From: Euptelea pleiosperma
Lineage: Eukaryota; Streptophyta; Magnoliopsida; Ranunculales; Eupteleaceae
Direction of reading: 5' to 3'
DNA: 64,000 bases
Assembly: GCA_035048495.1 (NCBI GenBank)
Contig: CM068553.1
Coordinates: 20,461,190-20,525,189, forward strand
In this document: piece after piece, positions 45,772-57,483 of the stretch
How the letters are laid out: each line of letters starts with the position of its first letter
Position numbering within the stretch: position 1 is the first letter of the stretch
The notes under the pieces: generated by a model
Told to the model about the DNA's origin: nothing
Seen by the model: only the letters and a program-made list of their open reading frames with translations
The model's database searches: none
Program-made: the position numbers and the translations under genes

Positions 45772-48700
45772 TGAAAGTAGGATTTTTCCGCGTCGTCATT
45801 TCGAAAACCCTAACTTCAACAATATTTGTAAAATCCGATTATCTGTAAAATGTAACTTGTATAGCAGTACATGTCGGATGTCGATCCACACTCGGTGTGA
45901 GTCAACGCAATAAGGAATTAAAACTGACAAATAATATACAAAGAGAAATGAGAATGGTGGAAGAGATGAGAAGGGCGAGTCGATTTAAAAACAACATTCA
46001 TTTGAGATTCAAAACACCAAAATATCAAAAACAACTTCATTAATCATCAAAGAGTGCGTACATAAATCAAAATAACAGAAATAAAGAAAGCATATAAGAA
46101 AGCATGTAAAGGGATGAGAAATGAAGAGGTAAGGGAAAGAAACGTCCATTGAAATCTCAGAGCTAAGGGCGCTACCGATCAAGAAGAGGATCGTCCAAGA
46201 CTCTGATGAATGCTTCAATCAAGAGAAGGGTTTTGACAGAGAAGCATCCCATGACCTTTGGAGCTAAGGGCGCTACCGATCAAGAAGAGGATCGTCCAAA
46301 TTTCATGGAATGCTACTCAATCAAAAGAAGGGGTAAGGGAAAGAAACGTCCATTGAAATCTCAGAGCTAAGGGCGCTACCGATCAAGAAGAGGATCGTCC
46401 AAGACTCCGATGAATGCTTCAATCGTGGAGAAGGGTTTTGACAGAGAAGCATCCCATGACCTTTGGAGCTAAGGGCGCTACCGATCAAGAAGAAGATCGT
46501 CCAAATTTCATGGAATGCTGCTCAATCGTGGAATCCACATCGTCTCTTACCGGCCGACAAGGTAGATGTGAATTGGCTAATGTACTATAATGTGCCCTAA
46601 AAAGCTCACCTTTTCACTCGTCGAAAGGAGTCGGCCAAGTGAATAGGCGATCGGCCTGAGAAAGTAGTGAGAGAATCTAGAGAGAGAAAATGGACTTAGA
46701 GAGAGAAATCTCACTCTAGAGAGAGAACACGGGATTAGGGATGTCACGTCCCTTCCATGTCATCTAGAGAGAGAAAATGGGTTTTAGAGAGAGAAATAAG
46801 AGGATAGGGAGATTTAGAGAGAGAAAGTGAAAAGTAGAGTGAGAAATTAGGATTTCTAGAAAGAGAAGAGAAATCTTAGAGAGAGAAAATAAAGAAGAGA
46901 GATAAAGTACCTCGTGAGCACTTACCATTGGATCAGGATCGGCCAATAAGCATTGAGATTCGGAGTGGTTCGACCCAAGGAGAGAGAGTCGACTTGCAAT
47001 TGGCCATGTGATTAGCCATGAAGAGCATTGGAGAATGATTGCATGGGATCGGCCATTAGTAGCTTTTGGATTGGCCAGGGAAGTAGAACACGTGGCAGGA
47101 GAGAACATTCCATGGTGCATGCAAGTTGTAATGGCGCACCAACCAGCTGGATAAGAAAGTGCAGGTCATGGCCGTGACTTGTAGTGGAGAGGAGCAGCAC
47201 CTTGAGAAGGCGCACAGCAAGTGCAGTAGCCAGGAGGGAGCTCCGATTGCAGACCTTGCTGGTTCTTGGGAGGAGCCAAGAGGAAGAAGTGAGGGTGACG
47301 AGGGTTGAAAGCGTGTTTGCAGACTGAACTTGCAAGTGCACAGTCGGTGGTGCAAGGTGGTTGTTGGAGGTGAACCTTCAGGCGGTGATGGTGATGGAGG
47401 AAGATCTTCAGGTGGTGAAGAAGGTGGGTAACCACGGTGCTGTAATGGTGGAGACGTGGCAAGAATGGAGGAGGGTATAGAGGAGAAGGAAAACGGACTG
47501 GTTTGAGGAATTAAACTGGCCAGAGTTGCAGGTTTGCAACTCCGGCGATGGAGTTCGTGAAGGGGGATGCAACGATGGGAGAAGGTGCAGAACACACTGT
47601 TCCTCAATGGAGAGGAGGTGTATCAGGCCTTCAATGGCTGGATCATGAGGCGGTGTAACAGTGAGCCACCGGAGTTGTAGTCCGACTCAAAATGGAGGTG
47701 CTGACCGGCACAAATTCACTAGCAGGTGAGGTGGTCGGTTTTCATGGTGGCCGCAAGCAGCTGTGGTGCAGATCTGGCATGAATGCTTGGAGAGGGAAGA
47801 ATCAGCAGAGATGTTGGCCGGAGGGAGAAGGATCTGCGCCTGAAAAAGGGAGATCCACAGTGGTGACAGCAGGTTACTGTTTAAACGATGGTGAGTCTGT
47901 GTGAGGAATTCCAACGATGAAGGCCACGGTGGACTGAATGTGATGCACCAGCAGGCGACTTAAATAGACAGCACCGTGGGTGCTTATGGTAGAGAGAACA
48001 CCACCGTGTGGGTGGAAGTGATGACCGGCTCCTCACAAGGGAAGATGGTGGAGAAGGCTGTGGAGTTGCAGGGTTGTTGTGCAACTAGCAAGGAAAGAAG
48101 AACCAGGCGGTGGTGGAAGGAGACTAGAGAGAAGGTGCAGGTCTAACCGTTGCAAGTTGCTAACGGTGATGGTGCTGGTTCACCGGCTGGAGAGGATGGA
48201 GTTGCATCCAAACTCCACACGGTGGTTGCTGGTGTGGCTACAATGGACAAGGATGCTGCTAGTGCAAACCTACCGGTGGGTTGTAGGGCAGCAAGCTGAG
48301 AGGATGAGCAGGGCTTGCTTGAAAGAGGTGGAAGAGATGGGATCCGACCGGAGTTGCAGGTCTACAACTCCGGTAATGGAGGTTGGAGCAGCAATGTGGT
48401 GGCTCCCATGGAAGCCATCGATTCTCAAACAATGGAGAATGGGGAGATGCAGATCTGCATGTAGCCATCGGTGATGGTTCTTGGCACGCCTGGAGAAGAA
48501 AGTGGCTGGAGTGGAGGAGGATGTGAAGGAAAAGGAAGAGGGGAGGAGAATGGTAGCAGCTAACGTGGAGGAGCGAGATATTGAGAGGGAGTCGTAGGTG
48601 AGATAGATTTAGAGAGATGTGAGAGGTTAGTTAGAGAACGTGGGGGAGATAGTTGAGAGATTAGAGGGATGAGATGGGAGATTCGTGGAATGAAGAGAGA

Positions 48701-49757
48701 GAAATGGTCAAGGAAGACCAATTCTCTCACATTCATGATGTGGGCTAAAAAAGGCCATGGGCCCTTCTATTTGAAGTGAAACCTTGGCCCACTTTATTCA
48801 AGTGAGGCCTTGGTCATATAAGTTTGGCTTTGGGCCTCTATGGGGTCACATGGGTTATTGAGAAAGTGGATGGCCTAGATAGGAGAACGTTAGATCTAGA
48901 GAGATCCAACGGTCCATTAGCAGATCAAATGGTCCAGTGGATGATCTAACGGTGGAAAAGCTATGGGAGATGTGATAGACCTAGAGGAGAGAAGATCAGA
49001 GGTTAGATGATGGAGATCGGAGCGTTAGGATGATCGATCTGAGGATCGGGGCGGTCGATCTGAGGATCGGGGCGGTCGATCTGAGGATCGGACGGGGGAT
49101 ATGATGATCTAATGGTAGGATGATATGATCTAAGGGTTAGATGCTAGGGTCTAGAGAGATGGAGATAAAATTAGGAGAGAGGAGAGAGAATTAGGAGAGA
49201 TGAGAGAGAAAATAACACGAAATAAAGAGAAAAGAGCTGGCGAAGGGTCTTGAACCCTGATCTTCAATGTAATCTTCCGTCAGCTTCACCAATTACGTAA
49301 GCCGTCATTTTATGTCAGTTGGTACGGCTTTGAATCACTTTGGCCCGTCTCTTGGTTCTTCAGCTTTGTCTCTCTCTTGGTTCTTTATCTAGCTCTACGA
49401 TCCTCTGACTTGACCCGTACTTGGCCTGTATCTTCTAGTCATAGCCTGTTGGCTCTTTAAGCTTTGATAGTAGGCTTCTATGATTGATCGTGGGCCCGTA
49501 AGTCTTGAGAATCGCCTGATCGGGTTTTCTACAATAACAAAAAGCGCGTAATGAGACTTAATCGAAACGGCTTCATATCTAGACTTCCAGAAATGCGTTT
49601 AAAGCATGCAAATATACCATTTCGTCCAGAAAAGTGTATTCTACGCAATGAAAGAGACTCTTCCGTAGAAAAGTGTATAAATGGGAAGTTTAACATAGGA
49701 GAGTGTAATAACGCTAAAGGATAATGGCTTAAAATAAGCACTTTTAAGCGAATATCA
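45772..49757 (-). mobile_element. Solo LTR of family T, long variant (3986 bp), minus strand
   Basis: On the minus strand TGATATTCGCTT (49757) to CCTACTTTCA (45772), flanked by CTGAG (45767-45771) and CAGAG (49758-49762). Extra length comes partly from a 102-bp repeat array (46130-46530) and GGCCGA-rich sequence. B box GGTTCAAGACC (49246-49256, minus) with an A-box-like TTACGTAATTGGTGAAGC upstream and T4 after. Hairpins at 47519-47542 and 48348-48373. Confidence 0.8.
46130..46530. repeat. Higher-order tandem repeat (4 x about 102 bp as 2 x about 204 bp)
   Basis: A core GAGCTAAGGGCGCTACCGAT begins at 46160, 46261, 46364 and 46466 (spacings 101, 103, 102). Units alternate between two types, one followed by a GATGAATGCTTCAATC-type tail and the other by CATGGAATGCT, so the true unit is a dimer of about 204 bp. 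It appears in no other LTR of the window. Confidence 0.8.
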
Positions 49758-49762
49758 CAGAG

Positions 49763-51150
49763 CCGAGAGCATCAGAGCCAACCCAGCCTTCTTGATCCTT
49801 GAGTATCTAGTTTCGGCATCTAGGAGGGTCTTGCTCAGGAAATACACTAGTTTCTCTCTTCCTTCTTCTTCGCGAATCAGCACAGAACTTAGAGCACAGT
49901 CCAAGATGGCAATATATAATGACAACTGTTCTTCCGGCTCTGGTTTCGACAAGATGAGGGCCTTTCCGAGATACTCCTTCAGACTCTGGAAAGCCTTACC
50001 ACATTCTTCTGTCCACTCGAACCTGCTCTGCTTTCTTAGAAGGTGGAATAGTGCAACACCTATCTGGTGACTTCGAAATGAATCAGTTTAAAGCCGCCAC
50101 CATTCCAGCCAGCTTCTGTACTTGCTTTTTATTACTCGGAGATGGCATGTCTAGGAGTGCTCGAATGTGATCCGGATTTGCCTCGATTCCTCTCTTGGTC
50201 ATAATGTGTCCGAGAAACTTTCCCGACGACACCCCAAATGTGCACTTTTCTGGGTTTAACTTCATCCGATACTCTCTCAGTATTCAGAAAGTTTCCTCCA
50301 GATCTTTTAGGTGGTGTTGCCGACTGATGCTCTTTACCAACATATTGTCGATGTAGACTTCCATCATTTTCCCAAGTTTATCTCGGAACATATTTTCCAC
50401 CAACCTTTGATATGTGGCCCCGGCATTCTTTAGACCAAAAGACATGCGCCGGAAGCAAAAAGTCCTTCAGTCGGTATAAAACACCATCTTCTCTTGATCG
50501 CTTTCATGCAACAATATCTGGTTATACCCCGAGTAACCGTCCATAAGATAACAGCTCAAAACCAATTGTCTGATCCACTAATTCGTCCACTCAGGGCATG
50601 ATATAACTGTCTTTTGGGCAAAATATGTTCAAGTCTGTGAAGTCGATACAGACCCTGACCTTTCCATTTTTCTTCGGCACGACAACTATGTTGGCTATCC
50701 ATTCGGGACACTGGACTTTCTCAATGATCCCGGCTTCGGCCAATCAATCGATCTCGGCTGCTACTACCGACGTCACTTTCGGTGGAATTCTTCAGACTCT
50801 CTATTTGACCGGGGTTGACCCTTCTTTCACATTCAGCCGATGGCTTACCACGTTCGGATCTATACCCGGCATGTCATTCATTGACCATGCAAACACTTCA
50901 ATGTTCTTTTTTAGAAAATTTGTTATCAACTGTTTCTCTTCTCAGCCCAACTCGGAACCGATGTATGTGATCTTCCTCTCCCCCTCGCCCCCTACCTCCA
51001 TTGGCTCGACTTCTTCTATGCTTCTTTCCTTTGCTCGTGCCGATTCGGGAGCTAACTGTGATTGTTATTGGGTCGAGGGGCCGACTTCTTTATCTTCTGC
51101 CAAATGTATTTCCACCCTTCTCTGATCATGGCGGCTTGACATCTCTGGGC
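49763..51150 (-). pseudogene. Reverse transcriptase of element F, mutated
   Basis: Minus strand: KLNPEKCTFGVSSGKFLGHIM and GIEANPDHIRALLDMPSP (50265-50083) and DCALSSVLIREEEGREKLVYFLSKTL (to 49755) are typical Ty3/gypsy RT thumb/connection and RNase H start. The catalytic YxDD box reads YIDN (50344-50355), so one catalytic Asp is lost. Several stops and frameshifts lie between 50280 and 50650. Cut at 49758 by a solo LTR. Confidence 0.8.
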
Positions 51151-51156
51151 CGCCCC

Positions 51157-51654
51157 CTAGTCTCCTCTGATCTCGTATAACTCTAAAGGCGTAGGGAATC
51201 GGATCATTTGGTAATAGGTAGATGGCACTGCCTTCATGCCGTGTACCCATCGTCTACCCATGATAACGTTGTACGCCGACAAGGAATCGACTACCAAAAA
51301 CCTCGTCATCAACGTCACCGGCCCTACTGACACTCGTAAAAAAATTTCTCCTATCGGCTCTGAGGCGGCCCCGTTGAACCCATAGATCGCAGCTCTTGAG
51401 GGTTCTAAAGCGGTTCGACTAATACCCATGTTGTCGAAAGTCGGCTTGAACATGATCTCAAATGAGCTGCCGCAACTTACAAGAATCCTTTTAATAGAGA
51501 AATTCCCTATATCCAGGGAGATGACCAAGGCGTCGTCGTGAGGACCAGCCACCTGTTCCAGATCTTGATCCGAAAACCATATCGTCATCCTCGGAGAGAG
51601 ATCGACCCCAGCCTCAAGCGACACCAACCTAGACTCCGTCGAGACCTCCGTCAC
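51157..51654 (-). pseudogene. Aspartic protease region of element F
   Basis: An open 165-codon frame with DALVISLDIGNFSIKRILVS and the flap-side GFNGAASEPIGEI and YNVIMGRRWV motifs of Ty3/gypsy proteases in Tat elements. The active-site D-x-G is replaced: the segment reads VSCGSSFEIMF where VDxGSS is expected, so the catalytic Asp appears lost. It would cleave the Gag-Pol polyprotein. Confidence 0.7.
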
Positions 51655-51773
51655 CTCTCAAATGCTCATAGTCCTCCTGAATTTATCTCGATGAGCGTTC
51701 CGGGTGTCGGCCGATCCGGTATAGATCATATTGATCACACCTCTCGCCGGTCTTCTATCATCTCGATCGGTTC

Positions 51774-52610
51774 TCAGATCGGTCTCCTCTCTCGAGCCAC
51801 AAAGTGATCGAGGTGCCCTTGATTTACCAAGTACTGCAGAAGGTTCATCAAGGCATAACATTCATCTGTGGGGTGATCTCTCGCCCTGTGATATGCACAA
51901 AACGGCTTGTCCGGCCGATCGGCATAAGTTGTCTTAGGGGGCTTGAAGTAAGCCTCCTCCCGGATTCTCTCTAGGATAATTGATCTTTTTTGCATTCAAT
52001 GGTGTATATTCTATCGGCCCGTCGGCCTTCTTTTTCTAGAATCTCTCTCTTCCTCGATCTCTGATGTTTGATCGGTCTCTCTTAGCTCTTCCCTTCCCGG
52101 CAGAAGACCCAACCTCATTGACCTTGACTTTGGCAGGTTATGTCCGAGCTGATATAGCCTCCTCAACTTGGATACGTTCTTCGAGATTTTGGTATGTGTC
52201 TTCTAGCCGAGATGGGTTCCGGACCACCAGTGCCTCGTGTGCCTGAGACCCCATAAGTATGCCGACTTGCAGAGCGAAGACGGTTGTGCATTATTCCAGA
52301 TGGTCGACTTGCGCGACCTCCTTCCTGAAGCGGGTCATGTAGTCCCGAAGGGATTCTCCTTTAGTCTGCTTGACGTTTAGGAGGGAGATGACGCATTGCA
52401 TCCTCTTCCTCTAGTGGATGTATTTCGTAGCGAAGACATCCTCCAAGACCTTGAAATTCCTGATCGACCCCTCCCCAAGAGTGTAGAACCACACCAAGGC
52501 GTTCCCCTTCAGACTAGCTGGGAACATCCGATACAGCAGGCCGTCAAACTACAGTGCACTTCACAACACCATAGCCTGCCGGTAGTGAAACAAGTGATCG
52601 ATGGGGTCCG
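51774..52610 (-). pseudogene. gag of element F, C-terminal half with zinc knuckle
   Basis: The frame 51995-51774 contains CAYHRARDHPTDECYALMN, the CxYHxxxGHxTxEC knuckle of Tat-lineage Gag (its Gly replaced by Asp). Further right, broken frames include LRDYMTRFRKEVAQVDHLE of the retrotransposon gag domain. Interrupted at 52616 by a solo LTR; gag resumes at 55700. Confidence 0.75.
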
Positions 52611-52615
52611 AAGTC

Positions 52616-55600
52616 TGACATTCGCTCAAAAGTGTTTATTTTAAGCCATTATCCTTATGACAATGTCGCATTCTCCTACGTAAAACTTGTATTTTCATCG
52701 ACTTTTCCACGTAAGAGTTTCTTCCATCGCGTAGAACACATTCTTTAGACGAAAATTGACTAGTTGCATAAAATATACGCATTTCGGATAGTCCAAAATC
52801 AAGCCGTTTTAGTTGAATCTCATTACGCGCTTTTTCACTTACAAGAGACTCTATCGGGCGATTCTCAAGGACTGGCAGGCCCACGATCAACCAGAGAAGA
52901 CTTCTATTAAAGCTTAAAGAGCCAGCAGGCTAGGATAAGAAGATAGCAGCCATGTACGAGCAAAGCCAGAGGATCGTAGAGCCAGAACAATGACTAAAAG
53001 AGAGAAGAATAGCTGAAGACCAAGAGAATGACTAAGGTGTTAAAAGCCACACCAATTGACATCAAAAGATTAGTTTGACTAATTGGTGGAGCGGATGAGA
53101 GAGAATAAAGAAGACTAGGGTTCAAGACCCTCCAATGCTTTTATTTTTGTATTTTTCTCTCACCTCTCTCCTATTTCTCTCTCTATCTATCATGATCCAT
53201 AACCCATACCCATGACCCAAGCCCATGCTCATGCCCATTTGCAACAACAAGAGAGAATTGGTCTCACTTGACCGATTCTTCTCTCACTTGACCGATTCTT
53301 CTCTCCCCTATCTCTCTCTATCGTAGTCACTCTCTCTCTCATCTAACTAACCTATTCCCAACAGTTAGATCTCTCTAGATCCAACGGTCTTCATTTCAAC
53401 AACAAATTCCTCTAGCCTTTAAGATCTCTTCTTCTTTTGGTTCCCTCCCCCTTCGATCTAAAAACCTTCTCAACCTCTTCTCTTTACCCTCTCTTGCATC
53501 TCAAGCCGTCCTCCATTAGAGCATTGCTTGCTGCCCTCCATTTTGACACCTGCAACTCCTACGAGAAGATGAACCCTCTTCTTCTCCAACAGGTTGTCAA
53601 TCATCTCACAATCAGGTTGCATTTCCACCTTCCACGGTGGAGATCCAACCATTATCCACAACCGTACAGCAGGTCTGAACTTCTCTTGAAACCAGCAAGT
53701 TACATTCACGTGGCAGGTCTGCCTAACCTTTCTCCACCTAGAACCAACTGCTACTTCTTATTCTTCTTCTTCTTCATCTCAACTTCACCCTCCATTCTCC
53801 GGTTCACCATTAATTCCGGCAAGAAGCTCGCCAAAATTAATTTCTTTCTCTTCCCTCTCCAAAAACCTCATAGCCATTAACACCATTATCACCACCGTTT
53901 CTGGTGTTGCAGGTGGCAACACCAATTAGCCTTCCTCATATCTCCTCATCTCCAAGAGACCTCTTTCAATCCCTTCTCTTGCTAGATGCACCAGCCACCT
54001 GCTTCTCCAAGCACTGCCGGACTGAATCACCTGGAAGCTGCAACACACTATTTCTTTCTCCTCCTTGCACCACCAACAGTCACCAGCCAGCACCGTCTTC
54101 TTTGTTATTCCATCACCGTTGGGCAGCACAGCAACCCATAGTGTGTTGTTCAAACGAACTCCACCCAGCAATCTCCAAGCTCGTCTTCCCTCTCCTCTCT
54201 TGATCTCTCTTCCCTCACTTCTCTTTCTCACCCAATACCCAAGGCGTCATCCCTTCTTCCTCTATGTTTTGGGCGGCAGAAAGTTGCTGCTGCTCCAAGC
54301 GATCCAGCCATTCACTCCCTCAGCCGACCTCTCTCCCATGGCTCATCTTCTAGCAGTTTGTTGCCGGCAACCCCCTCTTGACTTTACCTGCTGCATCGCC
54401 TCCTACAGGAGTTGCAAATCTGCAACTCCCAAGCCACCACGATCACTAAGCTGCTGCCTACGGTTCTCCTCTCCACCTTCATCTCCGCCAGCACCGCCGT
54501 AACCACCTGCAACCAGGTCTCTCTCTTGGGATTCACCGTCCTCACAAAGAGAAAGAAACAAAACAAAAAAAAAGAGGGAAGAAGAGAAGGAAAGAAGAAG
54601 GGAGGAAGCTGCTACCTCATCCCTATCATTTCTGGTGTTGCAGATTGCAACACCAGTCAACAATCCTCCTTGCTGCCCGACATCTTGAAGACCGCCTCCC
54701 TGGACTACACTACCAGCACCACGGCTCATCCAAGAAGCTGTGGCTGCACCGTTGCAGGCTTCATCTCGGCTGGTGTGCAGGCTTCATCTACACCAGCCGA
54801 AACTTGCAACGTTCTTCTCCTCCACGAGGTCTCCTTCTCTCCAAGAGCAACCAGCAACTCACCACAGAAGCTAGTCAGCCCTCCTCCTCAATGTACATCT
54901 CCCTGCTTGCAGCACCCTCGTGTCCTCTCCAAGGCGTGTCGTAGACCAACAACCACACCCACCTTCTCCACCGTCCTCTTCTATACCTTGCTGCCCTTGT
55001 AGGTGGTTCTCTAAATCCTACCGTTACAAAATCTTCCATTGCCTCTCACCTCCAGCATTGGTAGCGAGCCGTATGCAACACGAGCACAATCCGATCATTT
55101 CTAGTGGTAAGTGCCAAGGTATTCTCTCACTCTCTCTCTAGGTTCTCTCTCTAAAATCTTACTTTCCCTCTCTCTTGAATTCTCTCTCTCTAGATTTCTC
55201 TTTCCAAATTCACCTTCTCTCTCTGAGCATTTTCTCTCCCTAGTTGCAACCATTTCCCTCTCTAAATCTCACTTTCTCTCTCTACCTATTTTTTTCCTCT
55301 CCTTCTTTTTCCTCTCTTTAATTCTACTTTCTAGATTAATGTCCCTTTCTTTTATTCAATTTTTGTAAACACTTGATTAATTGTTAAATTATTAGTTAGA
55401 ATATCTTTATACTTTGTGTTATCATTCTATTTAATTTATGCTAATTAGTTGATAAAGTCTCGCCAAAAAGATTGTTTTAAAAATCGAATCACATTTCTCA
55501 CCCTTCCATTATTTTTAGCAGATTTCCTTTAATTTGTTCTTTATTTGCCCTAACCCCGAGTGCGGACGATATCCGATATGAGCCATTGTGCAAGTCTACA

Positions 55601-55694
55601 TTTTTGCAGATTAAGTGAACCAATGCGGAGAAATTACAAATATTGTTGAACTTTAGGGTTTCCAATCCGACGACACGGAAAAACCTTACTTTCA
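52616..55694 (+). mobile_element. Solo LTR of family T (3079 bp) in gag, TSD AAGTC
   Basis: TGACATTCGCTC to CCTTACTTTCA, flanked by AAGTC (52611-52615 and 55695-55699). B box GGTTCAAGACC 53119-53129 with T4 at 53139 and an ATTGGTGGAGC remnant of the A-box half. It holds three hairpins (53902-53923, 54406-54428, 54632-54656), two of them with the variant stem GGTGTTGC/GCAACACC. Confidence 0.85.
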
Positions 55695-55699
55695 AAGTC

Positions 55700-56257
55700 C
55701 CATCGTAGAGTTCGAATTTTGGCTGTTGGCACTTTTTTGGGATCTCGGATCTCAAAACTTCCTTCGGGAAGGGTGATGATCTCAACAACCTTAATGCATC
55801 TCTAGCAGCTCCTGCCGCCATCTTCTCGCGGACTACTGGTCTGGTGTCATGGTCAAACTGAATCATCTCAGTCACCTTTTCCATTGTGACCGAGTTTACC
55901 CGTTCTTGGTCAGTCATATCTCAGGCAAGCGGCTGCTGATCTCGAGCCTTATCTCGCCTGCAAGTAATGCTCTCTCGGCGATCCCCTTGTCGATTAGAGC
56001 TCTGCGCCTGTTCTTCCTCTTGGCAAAGGACCTCTTCCTTCATTCTCTCGATCTCTCGGCATCTCGTCTCGATCGACTGTGTCACCCAAGATTTGCTACC
56101 TCAACTAGCAGTTCTCTTTCCTGACGCTTTCTACTTCCTCCCTCATCTTCTGCATCTCGGTAAGGACCCAGTCCAACATCTTTTGGACTCTCGGGCTCAC
56201 TATTTCCTCCTCACCACCTTCCTGTCTAGCGGCGTCGTCCTTTGATCTTGTATGCAT
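55700..56257 (-). pseudogene. gag of element F, N-terminal half
   Basis: The likely start is ATG at 56257 (MHTRSKDDAARQEGGEEEIV), about 60 bp after the PBS. After frameshifts the reading continues with EMIQFDHDTRP and SPFPKEVLRSEIPKKCQQPKF followed by ELYDGT, the N-terminal core motif of Tat/gypsy Gag. Disabled by stops near 56105. Confidence 0.75.
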
Positions 56258-56313
56258 CCTTGATTCATTTTCGTCTGATCTGCTTCTGATAGTGCACGAG
56301 CCGATATCTTTTC

Positions 56314-56336
56314 GTTCCCACAGACGGCGCCAAAAA
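56314..56336 (-). other. Primer binding site of element F
   Basis: After the LTR end the minus strand reads TTTTTGGCGCCGTCTGTGGG, the typical PBS region of many plant Tat-like gypsy elements. Confidence 0.75.
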
Positions 56337-57271
56337 TGTAAGAGAAAAATCCCACACCCCCTCGAGATGTGCACTAAATCAAATGCTGAAGTCCTCGAAT
56401 CCGTCCGATCCGACTCTGCAGCCAAAAGTTCAGATGTCTGATCCGAGAAGATCGTCTACTCACCCGTGCGATCTGATAAGCTTGTCGATACATCTGTCAC
56501 CTTACTCGAGTCATCCGATACCACCTATAAAATAACTCTGTTGGTGGGAAATCCATCGTAGAGCCTCCGATGCTTAAGTCAATATCTTCCTAAAGTCTTT
56601 TCTCTTGTTTCTACTTCAAGATTGCTTACCTTCCTCATTATTGTAGCTCTCTATTTATAGGATATGCGACCTCTTACGTGTCCAAGAGCACGATAGAGGT
56701 CGTACCAATCAATCTGGACATCTTTGTCTTATGTGTGACCTGTCGTAGATCATATTTGGCTGAAAAAGTATAATAGGTGGCTGCTTCCTGCTCATTGTTC
56801 AGGCTCTACTTTCTATCTGGCCAACTAATCGTGAGATTGAGATAATCGGCATGGTCGGCCTGATCTTCATCATCTTGATTCGACATTATCTTTACTATGC
56901 CAAGCCGACCTGATCCTCATCATGCACAAGTCGGCCAGATCTTCATCATGCACAAGTCAGCCAAACCTTCATCATGCCCAAGTCGGCCAGATCTTCGTCA
57001 TGCACAAGTCGGCCAGACCTTCATCATGCCCAAGTCGGCCAGATCTTCATCATGCACAAGTCAGCCACGTCTTTATCATGCCCAAGTCGGCCAGATCTTC
57101 ATCATGCACAAGTCGGCCAGATCTTCATCATACACAAGTCAGGCAGATCTTCATCATGCCCAAGTCGGCCAGATCTTCATCGTGCCCAAGTCGGCCACTC
57201 GGTCATAGTGCTAGGGGACACGTGTCATCATCGTATGAACCCACGTGTATCGTCTGAAAATACCCATTACA
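56337..57271 (-). mobile_element. 5' LTR of element F (935 bp)
   Basis: TGTAAGAGAAAAATCCCACA to ACCCATTACA on the plus strand. TATA box on the minus strand at 56652-56660. The 52-bp length difference from the other LTR equals exactly two units of the 26-bp repeat. Confidence 0.85.
56924..57204. repeat. 26-bp tandem repeat, about 11 units, in F LTR
   Basis: Same unit as at 34557-34787. CACAAGTC and CCCAAGTC units alternate irregularly; the last unit is truncated in both LTRs. Confidence 0.85.
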
Positions 57272-57276
57272 ATATT

Positions 57277-57483
57277 GTCATTGGAGGCGAAGAATTGGGG
57301 CTCCATTAACGGAGGTGGTGCAGATGTTGAAGATGAAGAGGAAGGTTGAAGGGCAAGAGATGCAACCATGGCTTCTTGTATTTGTAATCGAAAGGCTAAA
57401 TCGAGACCGGATTGGAGATCTTTAGTGGCCATTAATTCTCACCACTGCTCTCCAACTAATATATGTACTTCGTCTTAGTCCAT
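57277..57483 (-). pseudogene. N-terminal fragment of an RBR/IBR-type E3 ligase-like gene
   Basis: From ATG at 57483 the minus frame has stops at codons 3 and 15, then MATKDLQSGLDLAFRLQIQ, EAMVASLALQP and a serine run. The DLAFRLQxQEAMxASL pattern is like the start of plant RBR-type proteins (from memory, moderate certainty). Element F inserted into it; a few codons follow at 33936-33970. RING and IBR domains are absent. Confidence 0.4.

Larger units (their letters stand above)
33971..57271 (-). mobile_element. Tat-lineage Ty3/gypsy element F, minus strand, split by four solo LTRs; TSD ATATT
   Basis: LTRs at 33971-34853 and 56337-57271 both run TGTAAG...TTACA and are flanked by ATATT (33966-33970, 57272-57276). 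Minus-strand order from right to left: 5' LTR, PBS, gag, PR, RT, RNase H, integrase, then a plus-strand antisense ORF, PPT, 3' LTR. An extra antisense ORF downstream of pol is known from Tat-type elements such as Grande. Subtracting the four inserted LTRs and their duplicated 5 bp leaves 10,734 bp, a normal size. All genes are disabled. Confidence 0.9.

Noticed and set aside
47056..47607. 183-codon ORF in the solo LTR at 45772
   Set aside because: It is a low-complexity Ser/Pro/His translation of the LTR leader, interrupted by the hairpin module.
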